NCBI RefSeq assembly: GCF_015351595.1
Contig: NZ_JADKPT010000002.1
Location: 310,001 to 374,000 of the forward strand
Reading direction: 5' to 3'
Length of the DNA: 64,000 nucleotides
Origin: Flavobacterium sp. LC2016-12
GTDB taxonomy: Bacteria; Bacteroidota; Bacteroidia; Flavobacteriales; Flavobacteriaceae
Of the stretch, positions 17,302 to 26,569 are shown piece by piece. Under the pieces are notes generated by a model that worked only from the letters and a program-made list of their open reading frames with translations, searched no databases and was not told the origin of the DNA. The translations under genes were made by a program, and so were the position numbers. The stretch's first letter is position 1. Every line of letters starts with the position of its first letter.

Positions 17302-18083
17302 TAACGCATAAAAACATATCTCTGTTTTTTATTTTTTTATTGCTTTTATTGTTTCTTCTGAATCTTTATATGGCAATAAATTTTTGGTGGTTTGTTTTGA
17401 TTGTTTTGATTTGGATGGGAATAAATGCTTTTGGTTCCGCCCGAATTTCTTCCAATTATCATGTAAAATCTTTCTGTAATAATCCGCTAGAAACTGAAAA
17501 AAAAATTGCCTTAACTTTTGATGACGGTCCGAGTGTTTTTACTTTGGAAGTTTTAGAACTTCTGAAAAAATACAATGCCAAAGCGACTTTCTTCTGCATC
17601 GGAAAAAATATCGAAACACATCCGGAAATTGTAAAACAAATTATTGCTGAAGGTCATTTGGTTGGAAACCATTCTTATAACCATTCGAAGTTTTTTGATT
17701 TTTATAATGCTGCAACAATTAGGAAAGAAATTCAGAAAACAGATGAACTTCTTGAAAAATTTACTTCTAAAAAAATTAACTTTTTTCGTCCGCCTTACGG
17801 AGTTACCACGCCATCCATTCGCAGAGCTTTAAAAACAACCGGCCATAAAGTAATTGGCTGGAATATTCGTTCTCTTGATGGCGGAACAAAAGACCTAAAT
17901 TTAATTTTCAATCGCATAATAAAACGAGTTTCTCCCGGCGGAATTGTACTTTTGCACGACACGGGATTACACTCGGTTTTAGTATTGGAACAGTTTTTGC
18001 AATTTTTACAGCAAAACAATTACAAAGTGATTTCTGTGGAAGAACTTTTGAATCTTAAAGCTTATGGGATGGAACGCGGATGA
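17298..18083 (+). CDS. Membrane-anchored polysaccharide deacetylase-family protein
   Basis: A 261-aa protein: two N-terminal hydrophobic segments (about 8-25 and 27-45), then a NodB homology domain with TFDDGP (metal-binding Asp pair), HSYNHS (two metal His), RPPYG and LLHDTG. All key residues are present, so it should be an active metal-dependent N- or O-deacetylase in the periplasm. It overlaps the chain-length factor by 4 bases. Its place in pigment biology is unclear; the substrate may be a cell-wall sugar or an ester. Confidence 0.85.
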   Translation: MITHKNISLFFIFLLLLLFLLNLYMAINFWWFVLIVLIWMGINAFGSARISSNYHVKSFCNNPLETEKKIALTFDDGPSVFTLEVLELLKKYNAKATFFCIGKNIETHPEIVKQIIAEGHLVGNHSYNHSKFFDFYNAATIRKEIQKTDELLEKFTSKKINFFRPPYGVTTPSIRRALKTTGHKVIGWNIRSLDGGTKDLNLIFNRIIKRVSPGGIVLLHDTGLHSVLVLEQFLQFLQQNNYKVISVEELLNLKAYGMERG

Positions 18084-18179
18084 GACGGATTCGCTAAAGC
18101 GAAAACGCGGATAAAAACGGATTTTTCTAATCATTTTAATCTGTGGCAAAAATATTTCAAAGCACAATTTTAACAAAAT
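18084..18179. repeat. Intergenic TTTAATCTGTG-type repeat
   Basis: This gap contains GATTCGCTAAAGCGAAAACGCGGAT-like words with a small hairpin (TTCGCTAAAGCGAA) and TTTAATCTGTGGC at 18135-18147, the same core as the gap at 12288-12385. No gene is seen. Confidence 0.5.
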
Positions 18180-18806
18180 ATGAAAACTAAAATAGCACTA
18201 CTAATTCTATTTATTTCAGGCAATTTGTTTGCTCAGGAACAAAAAATGACGGATGCCGAAATTGCTTCATTTAAGCAAGACGTCAATGTGGTTTCTAAAA
18301 AAATCAAAACGTTGAGTACTGATTTCGTTCAATATAAACATATGGACTTTTTATCCAAGGATATTGAAACATCAGGAAAAATGATTTTTAAAGAACCAAA
18401 TCTTTTGCAATGGCAATATAAAAAACCATACAATTACAGCATTGTTTTTAAAAATGGAAAAATCCTGATCAACGATGAGGGAAAGAAAAGTGCGGTTGAT
18501 ATAGGCAACAGTAAAATCTTTGGCCGCATCAATAAATTAATTGTGGGGAGTGTAAGCGGTAATATGTTTGACGATAAAGAATTTGCGATTTCATACTTCA
18601 AATCAAAAGGACAAAATATTGCGAAATTTGTTCCGAAAGATGCAACGCTAAAAAAATACATCAAACAAATCGAACTGACTTTCGATAAAGAAGAAGCAAC
18701 AGTTGTTCAGGTAAAATTATTAGAATCATCTGAAGATTATACCCGAATTGTACTTAAAAATAAAGTGATCAATGCAAAAATCGACGATTCCCTTTTTTCT
18801 AATTAA
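18180..18806 (+). CDS. LolA-like outer-membrane lipoprotein carrier
   Basis: A 208-aa periplasmic protein with a signal peptide (about 1-18, cut before QEQK). Its LolA-type sequence includes LSTDFVQYKHMDFLSKDIETSG, GKMIFKEPNLLQWQYKKPYNYSIV, and a C-terminal strand segment on LTF. LolA carries lipoproteins across the periplasm. A copy inside a pigment cluster suggests it instead ferries the hydrophobic pigment or its lipid to the outer membrane. It overlaps the lipoprotein gene that follows by 35 bases. Confidence 0.8.
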   Translation: MKTKIALLILFISGNLFAQEQKMTDAEIASFKQDVNVVSKKIKTLSTDFVQYKHMDFLSKDIETSGKMIFKEPNLLQWQYKKPYNYSIVFKNGKILINDEGKKSAVDIGNSKIFGRINKLIVGSVSGNMFDDKEFAISYFKSKGQNIAKFVPKDATLKKYIKQIELTFDKEEATVVQVKLLESSEDYTRIVLKNKVINAKIDDSLFSN

Positions 18807-19407
18807 TTGCTTTCTTGCAATTGTTTTGGTTTCTTGTGGCTCAGTCACCAAAAATTACACGCCTAAAAAATTAGACAAAACGACTTATGAAGTTCCTTAT
18901 TTTTCTGAACCCAAAACCGATTATGTTTACAAAACTAACATCACAGTTTACGGTCATGAAATGTCTGGAATTTTCATTGCCAAGAAAATAAATGACACCA
19001 CACATCGCGTCGTTTTTACAACCGAATTCGGTAACAAATTGTTCGATTTTGAGATTTCCGACACGACTTTTAAAGTCAATTCTATTGTATCAGAATTAGA
19101 TAAAAAAATCCTGATCAATACGCTGAAAGAAGATTTTAGACTGCTTCTTAAAAAAGAGTATTTGATTCAGGAACAATTTGAAAACGAATCGGATAACATA
19201 TATAAATCGGCAGACGGGAATCGTGATAACTATTTTTTCGTCTCCAAAAAAGAGCATAAATTAGAAAAGCTCGTTCGCGCTTCTAAAACAAAAGAAAAAA
19301 TAACAATTACTTTTACTTTAGAAAACGATATTTTTGCCAAAAAAGTTGTCATTTTACATCAGAATATCAAATTGAGAATTGAGCTAAATTATTTTAAATC
19401 AGAGTAA
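18772..19407 (+). CDS. Hypothetical lipoprotein of the pigment cluster
   Basis: A 211-aa lipoprotein: signal segment then a lipobox LVSCGS with lipidated Cys at about residue 22. The mature part is rich in beta-strand pattern and Lys, with no known domain I can name. It overlaps the LolA-like gene by 35 bases. Coming after a LolA it may be a LolB-like acceptor in the outer membrane, which is speculation based on order. Confidence 0.7.
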   Translation: MQKSTIPFFLINCFLAIVLVSCGSVTKNYTPKKLDKTTYEVPYFSEPKTDYVYKTNITVYGHEMSGIFIAKKINDTTHRVVFTTEFGNKLFDFEISDTTFKVNSIVSELDKKILINTLKEDFRLLLKKEYLIQEQFENESDNIYKSADGNRDNYFFVSKKEHKLEKLVRASKTKEKITITFTLENDIFAKKVVILHQNIKLRIELNYFKSE

Positions 19408-19436
19408 AATTCACCTTAACCTAAACCAGACCCAAA

Positions 19437-20042
19437 ATGAAAAAAATAACCTTATTCGCATTTGTTTTATTTATCGGCCTAACAACTTCGCAAGCCCAAA
19501 TGAAAGTTAGTCCAGGAATTCGTGGCGGTTTGAATCTTTCGACTTTAACGAATATTGATGACAATAGTATGAAATCTGATTACTACATTGGAGGTTTGGT
19601 CGAAATCAAATTCAATAAATATTTTACACTTCAGCCCGAAATAACGTATTCCAGACAAGGGTCTGAAGGTCGTGAATATTACTTCGACACTGACTCGTTT
19701 GAAAACACAAAATATGAGTTAGATTATGTAACACTTGGTGCCGTTGCAAAGTTTAACTTTGGAGGTCAAGGTTTTCACGTATTAGCCGGACCATCTCTTG
19801 ATATTAAAACAAGTGACAATTTTGGCCGATTTGGATATGATCCGATTGGTACGGATTTCTCTTTTGTTGGCGGTCTTGGTTACAGTTTTCCAAACGGATT
19901 AACTTTTGAAGCCCGATTCAAACAAGGGTTAATTGATATTTACGGTTACGATGGTATTGATTATGATGACTATTATTATGATCAGATTATTTTAAATCAG
20001 GTCTTGCAATTTGGTATTAGCTATACTTTTAAAGTAAAATAA
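19437..20042 (+). CDS. PorT-type outer-membrane beta-barrel protein, copy 1
   Basis: A 201-aa protein with a signal peptide (about 1-20) and the small beta-barrel pattern: GIRGGLNLSTL near the start, LQPEITYSRQGS, FHVLAGPSLD, GLGYSFPNGLTFEARF, and a C-terminal barrel strand ending in Phe-Lys-Val-Lys. This family is abundant in Bacteroidota. The next gene is a clear paralogue. It probably sits in the outer membrane; its link to pigment placement is inferred from position. Confidence 0.82.
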   Translation: MKKITLFAFVLFIGLTTSQAQMKVSPGIRGGLNLSTLTNIDDNSMKSDYYIGGLVEIKFNKYFTLQPEITYSRQGSEGREYYFDTDSFENTKYELDYVTLGAVAKFNFGGQGFHVLAGPSLDIKTSDNFGRFGYDPIGTDFSFVGGLGYSFPNGLTFEARFKQGLIDIYGYDGIDYDDYYYDQIILNQVLQFGISYTFKVK

Positions 20043-20046
20043 CATT

Positions 20047-20661
20047 TTGAAATATAGCCATTTATTAATCGTTGCAGCAGTTTTTTTTGGATTCCAGAAA
20101 GGGCAGGCGCAAGCTTCTTTTAAACCAGGTTTAAGAGGAGGTTTTTCGTTTTCAACTATTTCAGAAACGCGTTCCAGTTATAAAACTGATTTTTATGTTG
20201 GTGCCTTTGGAGAAATAAATATTACGAAAATATATGGGCTTCAGCCTGAAATAACGTACAGCAGGCAGGGATCTGATAATGTTGGCTATTATTTTTATGA
20301 TAATAATCAAAACGAAATTGTAAAATCTCGTGATTTACAATTGGGCTATTTATCTTTTACGCTCCTAAACAAATTAACTTTTGGACCCGGAATTCAAATA
20401 CAATTTGGTCCTGGAGTAGATGTTCTTGTAAATGATAATTTAGACAAAGTTGAAATGTATAATGATTTGGCCCTTATTAGTGGTATTGCTTATCGTTTGC
20501 CTTCAGGTCTTACATTTGAAGCCAGACTAAAAAAAGGGATACTGGATGTATTTGATAGTTCTTATTATAATGACCGAAATGATTATTATTTACTAGGAAG
20601 TTATAATACCAATGTCAATTTCCAATTAGGCCTTTCTTATGCCTTTGGAGGAAAAAAATAA
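20047..20661 (+). CDS. PorT-type outer-membrane beta-barrel protein, copy 2
   Basis: A 204-aa paralogue of the gene before it, sharing GLRGGFSFST, LQPEITYSRQGS, FGPGVDVLVNDN and LPSGLTFEARLKKGILD. The start codon is TTG at 20047, four bases after the previous stop, and gives a normal signal peptide. No ATG is available upstream of the signal peptide. The shared words across the full length show a tandem duplication that has diverged well. Confidence 0.8.
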   Translation: MKYSHLLIVAAVFFGFQKGQAQASFKPGLRGGFSFSTISETRSSYKTDFYVGAFGEINITKIYGLQPEITYSRQGSDNVGYYFYDNNQNEIVKSRDLQLGYLSFTLLNKLTFGPGIQIQFGPGVDVLVNDNLDKVEMYNDLALISGIAYRLPSGLTFEARLKKGILDVFDSSYYNDRNDYYLLGSYNTNVNFQLGLSYAFGGKK

Positions 20662-20665
20662 AAAA

Positions 20666-21043
20666 ATGGTTTTAAAAGATTTTTACAAAGTTCTTTCAGA
20701 AGAAAAAACAAGCGATTCTAAATATAGTATTACGATTTTGGTCAATGAGAAACACGAAGTTTTCAAAGGCCATTTTCCGGGAAACCCGATTATGCCAGGC
20801 GTTTGCATGATTCAGATTATTAAGGAACTTACAGAGAAAATCACTCAGGAAACCTTAATGATTCAAACACTTACCAACGTAAAATTCATGGCGCTTATTA
20901 ATCCGGAAAACAATCCTGAATTGCGTTTAGAACTTGATATTACACTGACTGAAGATAATTTGGTGAAAGTAAAAAACACCACTTATTTTAACGAGACTGT
21001 TGCTTTGAAACTGAGCAATGTCTATAAAAAATTAGAGATATGA
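20666..21043 (+). CDS. FabA/FabZ-like 3-hydroxyacyl-ACP dehydratase, copy 3
   Basis: A 125-aa hot-dog protein. Unlike the two at 7497 and 7937 it keeps the classical catalytic opening KGHFPGNPIMPGV with the active His. A reading from 20639 overlaps the previous gene; the ATG at 20666, four bases after that stop, is preferred. It is probably the catalytically competent dehydratase of the polyene cycle. Its stop overlaps the next gene (ATGA). Confidence 0.85.
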   Translation: MVLKDFYKVLSEEKTSDSKYSITILVNEKHEVFKGHFPGNPIMPGVCMIQIIKELTEKITQETLMIQTLTNVKFMALINPENNPELRLELDITLTEDNLVKVKNTTYFNETVALKLSNVYKKLEI

Positions 21044-21525
21044 AACTGCTATTAACATTACTTTTATGGGTTCATTTTGCTGGCACGCCAGACTTGGCTG
21101 CTATCAGAAAAATGTATACTGGCGTTACAAAATCAGAAAGCAACGCTAAAGAATTCTCAGAAAAATTGTCTGATATTTCGAATGCTGATGATAAAACTTT
21201 AGTGGCTTATAAAGCGGCTTCCATTTTATTGGATTCTAAGTTTGAAAAGAAATTAAATGATAAAATCGCTCGTTTTAAGGAAGGTGCAAAATTGCTTGAA
21301 TCAACCATAAAAAGCGAACCAAATAATATTGAAATCAGATTGATCCGTTTAAGCATTCAGGAAAATGTTCCTGGAATTACGGGTTACAAAAAGAATATTA
21401 AAGAAGACAAAAAATATATTACAGATCATTATGCTGAGCAAAATAGCGCTTTGAAAGAGTACTTAAAAGACTTTATTTTACAATCGAAAAGTTTCTCTGA
21501 AAAAGAAAAACAATTCGTTAAGTAA
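21040..21525 (+). CDS. Hypothetical exported protein of the pigment cluster
   Basis: A 161-aa protein with a short hydrophobic N-terminus (about 1-15) and a helical body (KLSDISNADDKTLVAYKAASILLD, then FKEGAKLLESTIKSEPNNIEIRLIRL), the latter resembling one TPR-like helix pair. I know no function. It is translationally coupled to the dehydratase and followed at 20 bases by the glycosyltransferase, and so is a member of the operon. Confidence 0.68.
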   Translation: MKLLLTLLLWVHFAGTPDLAAIRKMYTGVTKSESNAKEFSEKLSDISNADDKTLVAYKAASILLDSKFEKKLNDKIARFKEGAKLLESTIKSEPNNIEIRLIRLSIQENVPGITGYKKNIKEDKKYITDHYAEQNSALKEYLKDFILQSKSFSEKEKQFVK

Positions 21526-21544
21526 GCGATAGCAAAACTCCAAA

Positions 21545-22732
21545 ATGAAACCTATTTTGTCACAACAAGATCTTTTAAATTCCACTTCTTTTTGTGTTAT
21601 TGTACCAACGTACAATAATCACAAAACGCTACAAAAAGTGCTGGATTCTGTTCTGAATTTCACTTCAAACGTCATCATTATTAATGACGGATCTACAGAT
21701 TCTACACCAGATATTTTAAAATCCTATTCTCAGCTTACACAAATTCATCATCCTATAAATTTAGGAAAAGGACGTGCCCTTAGAAATGGATTCCGAAAAG
21801 CACTCGAAATGAAATTCGAATATGCCATTACGATCGATTCTGACGGACAGCATTTTGCCTCTGATATTCCGGGTTTTATTGAAGAAATTCAAAACGAACC
21901 AAATTCTTTGTTGATTGGAAGTCGCAATATGACACAGGAAAATGTGCCAAAGAAAAGCAGCTTTGGAAATAAATTTTCAAACTTTTGGTTCAAATTCGAA
22001 ACCGGAATAAAATTGGACGACACACAATCCGGTTTCCGATTGTATCCTTTGAATTTAATTCCGCAGCAATTTTACACCAATAAATTTGAGTTTGAAATTG
22101 AAGTCATAGTTCGATCTGCGTGGAAAGGAATTGTAGTCAAAAATATTCCGATTCAGGTTTTATATGATCCGGCAGAACGTGTTTCGCATTTTCGTCCCTT
22201 CCAGGATTTTACCCGAATCAGTATCTTGAATACGGTTTTGGTAACGAATGCCCTTTTATATATCAAGCCAAGGGATTTCCTTCGAAGAGCAAAAAAAAAA
22301 GGTTTTAAAAAATTCTTTCTTGAAGATATTTTAGAGAGCAAGGATTCCAATTTTAAAAAATCTGCCGCCATTGCTTTGGGTGTTTTCATCGGGATTTCTC
22401 CTTTTTGGGGTTTTCAGACCATTTTGCTTTTTACATTTGCTGCCTTATTTAAGCTTAATAAAGTCATAGCTTACTTATCTTCTAATGTGAGTTTCCCTCC
22501 CTTCATCCCTTTTGTCATCTACGGTTCTCTAAAAATGGGAAGTTATTTTGTCTCTACTGATACTCCCTTAATTTTAGACAGTTCAGTTACACTTGATGAT
22601 ATTCAAAAAAATGCTACACAATATATCGTCGGAAGTCTTATTTTAGCATCCGTTTCGGCGCTGTTTTTTGGTTTGTTGAGTTATATACTCTTAACGGCTT
22701 TTACCAAAAAACATTCTGAAAAATCTTTGTAG
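21545..22732 (+). CDS. Family 2 glycosyltransferase fused to DUF2062
   Basis: A 395-aa two-domain protein. Residues about 15-235 are a GT-A glycosyltransferase (VIVPTYNNHKTL, NDGSTDST, TIDSDGQHF with the metal-binding Asp motif, LGKGRALRNGFR) of the dolichyl-phosphate-mannose synthase type. Residues about 270-390 are DUF2062 with membrane segments (GVFIGISPFWGFQTILLF, SNVSFPPFIPFVIY). It probably transfers a sugar to a lipid carrier at the inner membrane; whether it touches the pigment is unknown. Confidence 0.87.
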   Translation: MKPILSQQDLLNSTSFCVIVPTYNNHKTLQKVLDSVLNFTSNVIIINDGSTDSTPDILKSYSQLTQIHHPINLGKGRALRNGFRKALEMKFEYAITIDSDGQHFASDIPGFIEEIQNEPNSLLIGSRNMTQENVPKKSSFGNKFSNFWFKFETGIKLDDTQSGFRLYPLNLIPQQFYTNKFEFEIEVIVRSAWKGIVVKNIPIQVLYDPAERVSHFRPFQDFTRISILNTVLVTNALLYIKPRDFLRRAKKKGFKKFFLEDILESKDSNFKKSAAIALGVFIGISPFWGFQTILLFTFAALFKLNKVIAYLSSNVSFPPFIPFVIYGSLKMGSYFVSTDTPLILDSSVTLDDIQKNATQYIVGSLILASVSALFFGLLSYILLTAFTKKHSEKSL

Positions 22733-22887
22733 TTTTGCCACTCCCGATAGCTATCGGGATAAAAGATTACAATGATTTTTTTTTGCCACGACCCGATCGA
22801 TAGCCACTGTTGAAGCAATTCACGAATTATTTTAAGTTAATTCGTGAGTTCGTGGCGAACTGACAATAACAAAATAATATTTAATAA
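22733..22887. repeat. Intergenic gap with an 18-bp palindrome and an interrupted inverted repeat
   Basis: Two elements share this gap. Bases 22742-22759 are a perfect 18-bp palindrome (half-site TCCCGATAG), also found as a 20-bp form at 44331-44350. Bases 22785-22856 are a copy of the 5302 inverted repeat: left pieces 22785-22791 and 22818-22829, right arm 22838-22856. Joined, the left pieces match the right arm at 18 of 19 bases. The 26 bases 22792-22817 between the left pieces begin CCCGATCGATAGC, like the palindrome. Confidence 0.75.
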
Positions 22888-25800
22888 ATGCATCACTATT
22901 TCTACGCCATTCATATGTTTGTCAACCGGAGAAAATCTCTGTCGGTTGCGTTGGCTGTTTTGATGCTTTTTGTATTTGGATTTTTTGCTTCTCAAATTAA
23001 ATTTGAAGAAGATATCACGAAATTAATTCCAACAAACGACAAGGCTGACGTTACAGCAAAAGTTTTAAAACAATTAAATTTTGCCGATAAAATAACCGTG
23101 ATTTTCAAACTCGAAAAAAACGGTTCAGATGAAGATTTAAAGGAAATGGCAACTGCTTTTTCAGACAGCGTTTCTAAATCTTGCAAACCTTATGTTACGG
23201 GAATCCAAGGGAAAATTGACGAAGAAAACATTCAGGAAACTATTGATTTCGTTTACGGGAATTTGCCTCTTTTCCTGGAAAATAAAGATTATGAAGCGAT
23301 TCAGAATAAACTACAAAAAGACAGTATTGCGGCAACGGTTCAGGGAAATTATAAATCAATTATTTCACCTTCCGGATTTATTACGAAGAATTTTATTTTG
23401 CAGGATCCGCTTGGAATTTCGTTTATCGCTTTAAAAAAATTGCAGCAATTAAATATCGGCGACGATTTTACGCTTGACAATGGTTTTGTCATGACGAAAG
23501 ACAAAAAGAAATTATTGCTTTTTATAACTTCCAATCTGCCTTCGAGCGAAACAGAGAAAAACACGATTTTCGCAGCCAAACTAAAGTCGATTCAGGAAAA
23601 TTTAAATCAGAAATTTAAAAGCAAAACTTCGATCAGTTATTTTGGTTCGGCTTTGATTGCCGTTGCCAATGCCAATCAAATTAAAAGTGATATTGTTTTA
23701 ACAACAACAATCGCAATGATTACGCTAATGCTGATTTTGATTTTGTTTTATAGAAAAATATTAATTCCGCTGATTATTTTTCTTCCAACAGTATTTGGCG
23801 CTTTGTTTGCCGTGGCGTTTTTGTATTTTGTAAAAGAACAAATCTCAGCCATTTCACTCGGAATTGGTTCTGTTTTATTAGGGATTACGATCGATTATTC
23901 CCTTCATATTCTAACGCATTATAAACATAACAGTGACATCAAAACGTTGTACAAAGACATTACGATGCCGGTTATTATGAGCAGTTCAACAACAGCTGTT
24001 GCGTTTTTATGTTTGCTTTTTGTGAAATCTGATGCATTGAATGATCTCGGAATTTTCGCTGCTGTTATCGTTATGGCTTCGGCATTTTTCTCGCTTTTGA
24101 TTGTTCCTCATTTATATAAACCTAAAGAAAACAATTTTGAACACAAGAAAAATGTGATTGATAAATTGGCGCATTTTTCTTTTCACAACAATAAAATCTT
24201 AATTGGATTTTGTGTCCTAATTACTATTGTTTGCTTTTTCACTTATAATAATGTCGGTTTTAATAACGATTTGTCACAATTGAATTTTGTTCCGAAGGAA
24301 ATTAAAGCAGCCGAAAAAGAATTGGAAGAAAGCACTAGTTTAACTTCAAAGACTATTTATGTAGCTTCATACGGAAAAAGCATGGAAGAAGTTTTGCAAA
24401 ACAACAGCCAGCTTTTTTCTGATTTATCAAAAGAAAAACAACAAAACAAAATTTTAAATTTCAGCTCAGTTGGAGGAATTATGCTTTCGCAGAAGGAACA
24501 GCAGCAAAAAATAAATCAATGGAATTCGTTTTGGGATGCCAATAAAAAACAGCTTTTAAAATCACAATTAATTACCGAAGGTTCAAAACTTGGCTTTAAA
24601 CCAACCACTTATTCTAATTTTTACGATCACCTAGATTTTAATTTTAAACCGATTTCAGCTCAGGAATATTTAAAAATTCAGGCACTTCAACTGAAAGAAT
24701 TTGTAACCGAAAAAAATGGTTTTTATACGATTTCAACTTTAGTAAAAGTAACGCCAGAGCAACGAGATGGTTTTGTAAAATCGGCTTCAGCCAAGAATAA
24801 TTTAATTGCAATTGACCGCCAGCAAATGAACGAAACTTTTTTCAGCACTTTGAAAACCGATTTCAATTCGTTGGTTAATTATTCGTTTGTTGCTGTAATC
24901 CTGATTCTGTTTTTCTTTTTTAGAAGAATTGAATTGGTTATTGTAAGCTGTATTCCAATTGCTTTAACGGGAATTGTCACGGCGGGAATTATGGGCATTT
25001 TTGGTATTCAAATGAATATTTTCAGCATGATTGTCTGCACTTTGATTTTTGGACATGGCGTTGATTTTAGTATTTTCATGACAAGTGCGCTTCAAAAAGA
25101 ATATTCAACCGGAAAAAATGAGATTGCCATTTACAGGACATCGATTATTCTGGCCGTTATCACCACTATTTTAGGAATTGGCGCGATGATTTTTGCCAAA
25201 CATCCAGCGTTGCGATCTATTTCATCTGTTTCCCTAATTGGAGTTTTCGCTGCATTGATTATTACGTTTATCTTCTATCCGATTCTCTTTAAACTTTTTA
25301 TATCAAATCGCTCGAAAAAAGGAAATCCACCTTTTGTATTGCGCACCTTTATTCACGGTATCATTTCGTTTACCTATTATGGACTTGGCGGTATTTTGAT
25401 GTCGCTTTTCAGCATTACCATCATGCCAATTCTTCCAATAAAAGAAAAAAAGAAAATGAAAGGCTTTCGATATGTGATTTCAAAATTCATGAAATCAGTT
25501 TTATATTCGAGCCCTTTTCTTCGTAAAAAAGTCGTTAATAAATTCGGTGAAAATTTCGAAAAACCAGCCATTATTATCGCGAATCATTCTTCATTTATCG
25601 ATATTCTGGCCATGGGAATGCTGAGTCCGAAAATTATATTTTTAGTAAACGACTGGGTTTACAACTCACCTATTTTTGGCGGAACAGTTAGAAAAGCTGG
25701 TTTTTATCCGGTTTCAGAAGGAATTGAAGGCGGCGTTGAACATTTGCGTCAAAAAGTAAAGGAAGGTTATTCGTTAATGATCTTTCCTGAAGGAACGCGT

Positions 25801-26568
25801 TCTGAAAGTAATCAGATTAAGCGTTTTCATAAAGGTGCTTTTTATCTTGCCGAAGAATTCAATTTAGATATTCTTCCTGTTTTGATTCACGGTGCTTCAG
25901 AAGCAATTCCTAAAGGCGATTTTGTAATTCATGACAGTTCTCTTACTATTTCTATTTTAGAAAGAATTTCGCCAGACGATCTTTCTTTTGGAAAAAATTA
26001 CGTCGAAAGAACCAAACAATTAAGTTCATATTTTAAGACAGAATTTGCTAAAATTCGTCAGGAATTAGAAGGGCCGGAATATTTCAAAAAAATGATTCTT
26101 CATAGTTATGATTATAAAGAAATTGAAATTATCAACAGCGTTAAAAACAATTTAAAAACACATTTAGAAATCTATTACCGCCTAAACAGACATCTTTCGG
26201 CGAAAGCCAAAATATTACATTTGGCGAATGATTATGGACAGCTGGATGTTTTATTAACGCTTCAGGAACCACAGCGAAAAATACATTCATACATTGCAGA
26301 CGAAGAAAAATCATTAGTAGCAAAAAACAATTATTTCCTCAAAAAAAGAAAAATCTCTTATTTGGAAAATCTTGAAAACGTTTCAGAAAATCAATTTGAT
26401 GCTGTCTTAATTTCTGATGAAAACTACAATAATACTATCGAAAAAATTGTTACAGTAACTTCATGCATTATTTTAATTGATAACTCTACTTTAAAATCCA
26501 CTTTGATTAACTTTGGTTTTGAAAATGTTTTAGAAGAAGATTCCATAATCGTATTAAAGAAAAATTAG
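22888..26568 (+). CDS. MMPL/RND-family exporter fused to a PlsC acyltransferase and a methyltransferase-like tail
   Basis: A 1226-aa fusion. Residues about 1-800 are an MMPL/RND exporter: TM at about 18-36, periplasmic loop, a TM bundle around 270-410, a second loop and TM bundle (about 660-810). Residues about 880-1060 are a PlsC acyltransferase with HX4D in NHSSFID (His900) and FPEGTRS (about 966). The last 150 residues look like a degenerate Rossmann methyltransferase (KILHLANDYGQLDVL, then FDAVLISD). It may acylate and export the pigment. All parts are in one intact frame. Confidence 0.87.
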   Translation: MHHYFYAIHMFVNRRKSLSVALAVLMLFVFGFFASQIKFEEDITKLIPTNDKADVTAKVLKQLNFADKITVIFKLEKNGSDEDLKEMATAFSDSVSKSCKPYVTGIQGKIDEENIQETIDFVYGNLPLFLENKDYEAIQNKLQKDSIAATVQGNYKSIISPSGFITKNFILQDPLGISFIALKKLQQLNIGDDFTLDNGFVMTKDKKKLLLFITSNLPSSETEKNTIFAAKLKSIQENLNQKFKSKTSISYFGSALIAVANANQIKSDIVLTTTIAMITLMLILILFYRKILIPLIIFLPTVFGALFAVAFLYFVKEQISAISLGIGSVLLGITIDYSLHILTHYKHNSDIKTLYKDITMPVIMSSSTTAVAFLCLLFVKSDALNDLGIFAAVIVMASAFFSLLIVPHLYKPKENNFEHKKNVIDKLAHFSFHNNKILIGFCVLITIVCFFTYNNVGFNNDLSQLNFVPKEIKAAEKELEESTSLTSKTIYVASYGKSMEEVLQNNSQLFSDLSKEKQQNKILNFSSVGGIMLSQKEQQQKINQWNSFWDANKKQLLKSQLITEGSKLGFKPTTYSNFYDHLDFNFKPISAQEYLKIQALQLKEFVTEKNGFYTISTLVKVTPEQRDGFVKSASAKNNLIAIDRQQMNETFFSTLKTDFNSLVNYSFVAVILILFFFFRRIELVIVSCIPIALTGIVTAGIMGIFGIQMNIFSMIVCTLIFGHGVDFSIFMTSALQKEYSTGKNEIAIYRTSIILAVITTILGIGAMIFAKHPALRSISSVSLIGVFAALIITFIFYPILFKLFISNRSKKGNPPFVLRTFIHGIISFTYYGLGGILMSLFSITIMPILPIKEKKKMKGFRYVISKFMKSVLYSSPFLRKKVVNKFGENFEKPAIIIANHSSFIDILAMGMLSPKIIFLVNDWVYNSPIFGGTVRKAGFYPVSEGIEGGVEHLRQKVKEGYSLMIFPEGTRSESNQIKRFHKGAFYLAEEFNLDILPVLIHGASEAIPKGDFVIHDSSLTISILERISPDDLSFGKNYVERTKQLSSYFKTEFAKIRQELEGPEYFKKMILHSYDYKEIEIINSVKNNLKTHLEIYYRLNRHLSAKAKILHLANDYGQLDVLLTLQEPQRKIHSYIADEEKSLVAKNNYFLKKRKISYLENLENVSENQFDAVLISDENYNNTIEKIVTVTSCIILIDNSTLKSTLINFGFENVLEEDSIIVLKKN

Positions 26569-26569
26569 A

